Part shown: in pieces, positions 41,343 through 45,958 of the stretch
Numbering within the stretch: the stretch's first letter is position 1
Layout: every line of letters starts with the position of its first letter
Source: Saccharofermentans sp.
GTDB taxonomy: Bacteria; Bacillota; Clostridia; Saccharofermentanales; Saccharofermentanaceae
DNA: 45,958 nt
Assembly: GCA_024403795.1 (NCBI GenBank)
Contig: JAKSRD010000015.1
Location: forward strand, 1 to 45,958
Direction of reading: 5' to 3'
Position numbers and translations under genes: made by a program
The notes under the pieces: model-generated
What the model was told of the DNA's origin: nothing
Database searches by the model: none
Seen by the model: only the letters and a program-made list of their open reading frames with translations

Positions 41343-41371
41343 TTGCACTATTGATATCTATATGGTAAAAT
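41343..41371 (+). promoter_or_regulatory. Promoter of the rimP-infB operon
   Basis: -35 TTGCAC (41343-41348), 17-bp spacer, extended -10 TGG-TAAAAT (41363-41371). The start site would be near 41378, inside the 5' arm of the leader hairpin. Confidence 0.7.
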
Positions 41372-41374
41372 CTT

Positions 41375-41429
41375 TCCGTTCATAAAAGATTTTTATCGAA
41401 CGGACGGCTTTATGCTTGTCCGTTTTTTG
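41375..41429 (+). promoter_or_regulatory. Leader hairpin and overlapping terminator ahead of rimP (putative attenuator)
   Basis: TCCGTTC-ATAAAA (41375-41387) pairs with TTTTAT-c-GAACGGA (41391-41404). The last arm overlaps GAACGGAC (41398-41405), which pairs with GTCCGTTT (41418-41425), followed by more T residues. The two stems share bases and so exclude each other. The terminator lies 19 bp before the rimP start codon, with no upstream gene on this strand to terminate. Confidence 0.6.
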
Positions 41430-41447
41430 TTGTAAAAGGAGAAAGTC

Positions 41448-41912
41448 TTGGCTAAAAGATCTAAGGTTGCTCAAGAAGCTTTTGAACTCGCCGAACCGAT
41501 CGTTACCGAACTTGGATTTGACCTTGTAGATTGTTCCTATGTTAAGGAATCACGCGGAATGGTCCTGACGCTTTATGTCGATAAGCGCGGCGGTATCGGT
41601 ATCGATGATTGTGAGAAGGTAAGCCGTGCGGTAGATGCCGTAATCGATGCATCGGCTTCTATCGATCCTGATTATTTTGAAGTGTCTTCTCCCGGACTTA
41701 CCAGACCTCTGGAGACAGACAAGGATTACAACAGATACAGCGGCGAGAAGGCTGATGTATCGCTCTATAAGCCCGTGGAAGGCAAGAAGAGCTTTACTGC
41801 GACGATCAAGGGCGCAGATGGCGATAAGGCAACATTTATATTTGATAACGGAGACGAGCTGACTCTCGGATTTGAGGACATTGCCAAGGCCGTACGTCAT
41901 ATAGAATTTTAA
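41448..41912 (+). CDS. rimP: Ribosome maturation factor RimP
   Basis: 154 aa; TTG start with AAGGAG 6 nt upstream. RimP assists assembly of the 30S subunit. The N-terminal alpha/beta domain (LVDCSYVKESRGMVLTLYVDK with GGIGIDDCEKVSRAVD) and the linking DYFEVSSPGLTRPL motif are typical, as is the C-terminal SH3-like domain (KSFTATIKGADGDKATFIF). It is first in the rimP-nusA-ylxR-ylxQ-infB operon. Expression may be limited by the attenuator just upstream. Confidence 0.95.
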   Translation: MAKRSKVAQEAFELAEPIVTELGFDLVDCSYVKESRGMVLTLYVDKRGGIGIDDCEKVSRAVDAVIDASASIDPDYFEVSSPGLTRPLETDKDYNRYSGEKADVSLYKPVEGKKSFTATIKGADGDKATFIFDNGDELTLGFEDIAKAVRHIEF

Positions 41913-41930
41913 TGCAGGAGGAAATATAAA

Positions 41931-43100
41931 ATGCCCAGAAAGAAGAATGAAGAGGAATCCAAGGATACTATAGTAAGTCTTGTAAGACTCCTCGCTGAAG
42001 AAAGAGACATCGATGAAGAAGAAGTTTTCCAGGCTATCGAGAGTGGTCTGGTTGCTGCTTACAGACGTGAGTTTGGCGGTAATAAGCAGGACATTAAGTC
42101 GGTAAGTGCGGAGATCGACAGAGAATCAGGCGAGATCTATGTTTATAAGCTTGCCGAAGTAGTCGATGATGTTATCGATGATGCAAATGAGATCTCCATC
42201 GAAGAAGCAAAAGAGTTGGGTTATGAGGACGTTGAGATCGGCGACGAGATCGAGATCGGTATCGACGTTGAGGATCTGGGCCGCCTCGCTGCAAGTGCTG
42301 CAAAGAATGCAATCAATCAGAAGCTCAGAGATGCAGAGAGCCAGAAGATCGAGAAGGAATTCTCCGGTAAGATCGGTGAGATCACTTCCGGCACTATCGT
42401 TCGTAAGGATGCAAGAAATGTCTATGTTAATATCGGCCGTGCAGAGGCTATCGTTAACCATGACGGACAGGTAAGAAATAACCGCAATGAGCGTTACGAT
42501 CAGGATAGGATCATGAAGTTCCTCGTTGTCGGTGTTGAGGAAGCAAACGGCAGACCGTCAGTAGTTCTCTCAAGAACGGACGCAAGACTTGTCTCCAAGC
42601 TTTTCGAGCTTGAAGTGCCTGAGATCAAGACAGGTGACGTAATCATCAGATCTGTTGCAAGAGAAGCAGGTTCAAGAACAAAGATCGCCGTATATTCCAA
42701 GGATCCCGATATTGATGCAAAGGGTTCCTGCGTTGGTCAGAGAGGTCAGAGAGTTCAGCAGATCATGAATGAGCTTTCAGACGAGAAGATCGACATCGTT
42801 GACTGGAAGGAAGATCCCGCACTTTTCATCAGTGAAGCTCTTCAGCCTGCAAAGGTCTCAAGAGTTGATACTGAGATCTCAACAAACGAGAACGGTGAAG
42901 TTGAGAGATATGCAAAGGTTATCGTACCTGATCAGCAGTTCTCACTCGCTATCGGTAAGAGCGGTCAGAATGTTCGTCTTGCTGCAAGACTTACAGGTTT
43001 TAAGATCGACATCAAGAAGGAATCAGATGAGAGCGTAGAAGCTTCTAAGGCGCTTATTGATGACTTTACGGTTGTTGATGATGCCGGCAAAGAGGAATGA
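41931..43100 (+). CDS. nusA: Transcription termination/antitermination factor NusA
   Basis: 389 aa; ATG with AGGAGGAAA upstream. NusA binds RNA polymerase and nascent RNA to control pausing and termination. The N-terminal polymerase-binding domain (RDIDEEEVFQAIESGLVAAYRREFGG) is followed by an S1 domain (SGTIVRKDARNVYVNIGRAEAI). Two KH domains come next, with GSCVGQRGQRVQ and AIGKSGQNVRLAARL glycines. Like other Firmicute forms it lacks the two C-terminal acidic repeats of E. coli NusA. Because the operon leader carries a possible attenuator, NusA may influence its own expression. Confidence 0.97.
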   Translation: MPRKKNEEESKDTIVSLVRLLAEERDIDEEEVFQAIESGLVAAYRREFGGNKQDIKSVSAEIDRESGEIYVYKLAEVVDDVIDDANEISIEEAKELGYEDVEIGDEIEIGIDVEDLGRLAASAAKNAINQKLRDAESQKIEKEFSGKIGEITSGTIVRKDARNVYVNIGRAEAIVNHDGQVRNNRNERYDQDRIMKFLVVGVEEANGRPSVVLSRTDARLVSKLFELEVPEIKTGDVIIRSVAREAGSRTKIAVYSKDPDIDAKGSCVGQRGQRVQQIMNELSDEKIDIVDWKEDPALFISEALQPAKVSRVDTEISTNENGEVERYAKVIVPDQQFSLAIGKSGQNVRLAARLTGFKIDIKKESDESVEASKALIDDFTVVDDAGKEE

Positions 43101-43118
43101 TCCGCAGAGATTGAAGTT

Positions 43119-43394
43119 ATGAAGAAGAAGCCGCAAAGAAGTTGTGTAACCTGCAGGACCGTGAGAGACAAGAATGAGCTCTTGCGTATCGTAGTCACAC
43201 CCGAAGGTGAAGTTATGTACGATCCTACCGGAAAACTTTCCGGCAGGGGAGCGTACCTTTGCCGCGATGAGAAATGCATTACGGCTGAACTTAAGAAGGC
43301 CGCAAGACTTTCAAAGGGTCTGAAGAAGCCCTTGACGGAAGACGAGATCAAAGGTCTTGCAAAGACAATATTGGAGAGCATAGCTGAAGACTGA
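43119..43394 (+). CDS. ylxR: YlxR family RNA-binding protein (DUF448)
   Basis: 91 aa; ATG 18 bp after nusA. It shows the family pattern: RSCVTCRTVRDKNELLRIV, then GRGAYLCRDEKC and a basic helix (LKKAARLSKGLKKPL). Bacterial relatives have been described as nucleoid or RNA-binding regulators encoded with nusA. It overlaps ylxQ by 1 nt. A modest ribosome site suggests translation coupled to nusA. Confidence 0.93.
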   Translation: MKKKPQRSCVTCRTVRDKNELLRIVVTPEGEVMYDPTGKLSGRGAYLCRDEKCITAELKKAARLSKGLKKPLTEDEIKGLAKTILESIAED

Positions 43395-43726
43395 TGAATG
43401 ATAAAGAAAGAGCTTTCGGAATGATCGGACTTGCGTCCCGTGCCGGCAAAGCCGTATCGGGAAGTGATGCCGTTATCGGAGCGATCCGTGCCGGCAAGGT
43501 GGAACTGCTGATCATCTCCGGGGATATCTCAAGGAATTCTTTGGATAAGGTTCTTAAGAACATGACGGAACAGAAAGAGATAACCTGTTACAGCTTTGCA
43601 AGTTCTGAAGAATTAGGATCTGCGCTCGGCAAACCGGACAGAGCAATTGTGGCGATTACTGACAAAAACTTTGCGGATGGAATCTCCGCCATACTCGAGA
43701 ACATTAACGAGGAGGAAGATACTTGA
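43394..43726 (+). CDS. ylxQ: L7Ae/L30e-like RNA-binding protein YlxQ
   Basis: 110 aa; ATG overlaps the ylxR stop by one base (TGATG). The small L7Ae fold is evident from [23 protein letters not shown], the [16 protein letters not shown] strand-turn and the [16 protein letters not shown] region. Such proteins bind kink-turn RNA and associate with ribosomes. It overlaps the infB start by one base, so ylxR, ylxQ and infB are translationally coupled. Confidence 0.93.
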   Translation: MNDKERAFGMIGLASRAGKAVSGSDAVIGAIRAGKVELLIISGDISRNSLDKVLKNMTEQKEITCYSFASSEELGSALGKPDRAIVAITDKNFADGISAILENINEEEDT

Positions 43727-45958
43727 TGAGTGATGATAACGAGAAGAAGAATCTGACAGTCGGAGGCGTATCAGGCAGTAAGAAGATGCGCCTTGGTCGT
43801 GTACATAAGAAGAAGGCTGACGAGAGTGCGGAATCAGCTCCTGTTGAGGCTGTCGTCGAAGCAGCTCCCAAGGCCGTTGAAGTAACACCTGAACCTGAGG
43901 TTGAGGCAAAGCCTGCGAAGAAGGCTTCTGCAAAGAAAGCACCTGTTGAAGAGACAACGGAAGAGGCTCCTGCAGAAGAGAAGAAGCCTGCAAAGAAAGC
44001 TTCGGCTAAGACGGAGACGGAAGCTCCCAAGAAGACTGCTGCTAAGAAGACTTCCGAGAAGAAGGCTTCCGAAGAAAAGGACGCAGAGAAGCCTGCCGAA
44101 GAGAAGAAGGCAACAAAGAAAGCTGCTTCTCCCAAGGCAACTAAGGCACCCAAGGCTGAGATAAAAGAGACTGCCGAACCCGAGAAGAAGGGCACAGAAG
44201 TCAAGGAGCCCGCCAAGGAAGTTAAGGAAGAGGTTAAGCCTGAGCCGAAGGCTGAAGTAAAGCCCGAAGTTAAAGAAGAAGCTAAGCCTGAAGTTAAGGA
44301 AGAGGTTAAGCCTGAACCTGCAAAGGAAGAGAAGAAGCCTGAGGTAACACCTCCGGCAAGACCCAGATTGTCATCTGCTGTCATCTCCCTTCCGGATGTT
44401 CCTGCAAGGGGCGAGACAATAAGAAGCTCTACGGTCATTACATATTCCGGCAGAGACAAGAAGAGCCCGATGAGAAGAGACGGCGGCTCCGGTTATAACA
44501 ATAACAGAGGCGGCGGATATCAGAACAAGGGCGGTTTTGACAAGGACAAGGATGAGGACGGTTCACGTCCGCAGTTCAAGAGAGCTCCGAAGCCGAAGGC
44601 AGAAGCTCCCATTGAGGAAGCTAAGAAGAGCAGATCTTCTTATGCAGAGAAGAGCGCTTTTGAGAAGAAGCACAACAGCTCTGACAGAAGAGATAATGAG
44701 AAGAACGGTGCTGTAGATAAGAGAAAGCAGTCACGTTCTGCGCAGTTCTCCGGCCGCGTTAACGGTGACGGTGAATACGATGATTATTCTTTTAAGAAGA
44801 AGAAAAAGAAGCAGTTCGAGCAGCAGGCTGTTGTTGAGCAGGTTATCACTGAGATCAAGATCCCCGCATTCATCACGGTCAAGGAATTCGCTGAAGGTAT
44901 CGGCAAGAAGAGCTCCGACATCATCATGGCTTTGTTGAAGCTCGGTGTCATGGCTACCATCAACCAGGAACTCGACTTTGATACGGCATGCCTTGTTGCT
45001 GACAGCTTTGGAATCAATGCTGAACTTTTGGAAGAGAAGACAGAAGAGGATATCCTTTTCGAGGCAGATGTAGATAATCCCGAGAACCTTGAACCCAGAC
45101 CTCCTGTCGTAGTTGTCATGGGTCACGTTGACCACGGTAAGACATCACTCCTTGATAAGATCCGTTCAGCTAACGTAACAGAGGGAGAAGCCGGCGGTAT
45201 TACGCAGAAGATCGGTGCTTACACCGTTCGTCTTAAGGGCCGTCAGATCACATTCCTCGATACACCGGGTCACGAAGCGTTCACAACGATGAGAGCAAGA
45301 GGTGCTCAGTTCACGGATATCGCCATCCTCGTTGTAGCTGCAGATGACGGTGTAATGCCGCAGACAGTTGAAGCCATTAACCACGCTAAGGCTGCTAACA
45401 CTGAGATCATCGTAGCGATCAACAAGATCGATAAACCGGGCGCAAATCCTGACAGAGTTAAGCAGGAGCTCACAACATATGGTCTTATCTGCGAAGAATG
45501 GGGCGGTTCCACGATCATGGTACCGATCTCGGCTAAGCAGGGTACAGGTATTGATGACCTGCTCGAAAACGTTTTGCTTACGGCCGACATCATGGAGCTT
45601 AAGGCTGACCCTAAGTGTCAGGCAAAGGCTGCCGTTATCGAGGCTAAGCTTGATAAGAACAGAGGACCTGTTGCATCAGTTCTCGTTCAGCGCGGTACAT
45701 TGAGACAGGGCGATACGGTCGTATGCGGTCCTATTCTCGGTAACATCAGAGCTATGTACGATGATAAGGGTTCTCCGATCAAGAAGGCAGGTCCTTCCAT
45801 CCCGGTTGAGATCCTCGGTCTTCCTGAAGTACCTCAGGCCGGCGAGATCCTTTACTCCGTATCTGACGATAAGACTGCAAGACAGCTCGTTGAGAAGCGT
45901 AAGATCAAGCAGAGAGAAGAGCAGCTCCACAGATCATCCAAGATGAGCCTCGATACAC
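43726..45958 (+). CDS. infB: Translation initiation factor IF-2, 3' end outside the window
   Basis: Partial; the first 744 codons are present. The ATG at 43726 overlaps the ylxQ stop and has GGAGGAAG 7 nt upstream. IF-2 brings initiator tRNA to the 30S subunit and helps 70S joining. The G domain is complete: GHVDHGKT (466-473), [17 protein letters not shown] and SAK. The IF2_N domain lies just before it ([19 protein letters not shown]). The N-terminal ~390 residues are low complexity: Lys/Ala/Glu/Pro with histone-H1-like KKASAKKAP units and repeated EVKPEVKEE units, then an Arg/Gly/Asn-rich part. This is much longer than in B. subtilis, whose G domain begins near residue 230. Confidence 0.97.
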   Translation, partial: MSDDNEKKNLTVGGVSGSKKMRLGRVHKKKADESAESAPVEAVVEAAPKAVEVTPEPEVEAKPAKKASAKKAPVEETTEEAPAEEKKPAKKASAKTETEAPKKTAAKKTSEKKASEEKDAEKPAEEKKATKKAASPKATKAPKAEIKETAEPEKKGTEVKEPAKEVKEEVKPEPKAEVKPEVKEEAKPEVKEEVKPEPAKEEKKPEVTPPARPRLSSAVISLPDVPARGETIRSSTVITYSGRDKKSPMRRDGGSGYNNNRGGGYQNKGGFDKDKDEDGSRPQFKRAPKPKAEAPIEEAKKSRSSYAEKSAFEKKHNSSDRRDNEKNGAVDKRKQSRSAQFSGRVNGDGEYDDYSFKKKKKKQFEQQAVVEQVITEIKIPAFITVKEFAEGIGKKSSDIIMALLKLGVMATINQELDFDTACLVADSFGINAELLEEKTEEDILFEADVDNPENLEPRPPVVVVMGHVDHGKTSLLDKIRSANVTEGEAGGITQKIGAYTVRLKGRQITFLDTPGHEAFTTMRARGAQFTDIAILVVAADDGVMPQTVEAINHAKAANTEIIVAINKIDKPGANPDRVKQELTTYGLICEEWGGSTIMVPISAKQGTGIDDLLENVLLTADIMELKADPKCQAKAAVIEAKLDKNRGPVASVLVQRGTLRQGDTVVCGPILGNIRAMYDDKGSPIKKAGPSIPVEILGLPEVPQAGEILYSVSDDKTARQLVEKRKIKQREEQLHRSSKMSLDT

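Noticed and set aside
43704..44459. 251-codon minus-strand frame opposite infB
   Set aside because: Ser/Ala/Phe-rich shadow of the Lys/Glu/Ala-rich IF-2 extension; codon pattern belongs to infB.

Overview
This window is from a low-to-mid GC Gram-positive anaerobe of the class Clostridia (Bacillota), probably a gut or rumen plant-fibre degrader. The evidence is strong AAGGAG/GGAGG ribosome binding sites throughout, some TTG and GTG starts, the rimP-nusA-ylxR-ylxQ-infB cluster, the recJ-rel pair, RNase J, split transketolase subunits, DUF975 and DUF624 membrane proteins, and cytoplasmic GH43/GH3 glycosidases beside a sugar ABC importer. No plasmid, phage, CRISPR or complete insertion sequence was seen.

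Layout. 1-54 is the 3' part of a tRNA-Asn with its terminator. 128-3949 holds a membrane-anchored TPR protein, a DUF975 protein and an OmpR-type two-component system. 4040-6169 pairs an AraM-like glycerol-1-phosphate dehydrogenase with a GH43 enzyme whose promoter carries a perfect 19-nt palindrome. 6336-9013 has a FliB-like Cys-rich protein, a small cupin and a Gly/His-rich membrane protein. 9265-12480 is carB. A 589-bp gap with tandem terminators follows. 13070-18568 is a pentose cluster: xylulokinase, DUF4867, a FucI/AraA-like isomerase and the two transketolase halves.

18581-26359 is a sugar-uptake locus: DUF624 protein, lipoprotein binding protein, two permeases, an AraC-type regulator and a divergent GH3 beta-xylosidase-like enzyme. 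A motif close to GCAAAAnTTGTAnAA lies in front of the transporter (two copies) and in the regulator/GH3 intergenic region (one copy), suggesting one small regulon. Together, xylo- or arabino-oligosaccharides would be imported, cleaved inside the cell by GH3/GH43, isomerised, phosphorylated by XylB and passed to transketolase. No importer ATPase is encoded here, so a shared ATPase elsewhere is implied.

26478-45958 is mostly housekeeping: a prepilin-peptidase-like protein lacking an expected catalytic Asp, rpsU, recJ, rel, RNase J (minus), an SH3b/3D cell-wall protein (minus), a 54-codon membrane protein, proS, a secreted transglutaminase-like/BspA-repeat protein, an ABC ATPase without a partner permease, mscL and a P-loop protein (both minus), then rimP-nusA-ylxR-ylxQ-infB running off the end. 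The rimP leader has a promoter, a 5' hairpin and an overlapping terminator hairpin, which looks like transcription attenuation.

Candidates for something undescribed, best first: the xylB-DUF4867-isomerase unit as an uncommon pentose entry route, the rimP leader attenuator, the AraC-site regulon, and several strong promoters with embedded palindromes (GH43, rpsU). All functions are read from sequence only; no database search was possible.
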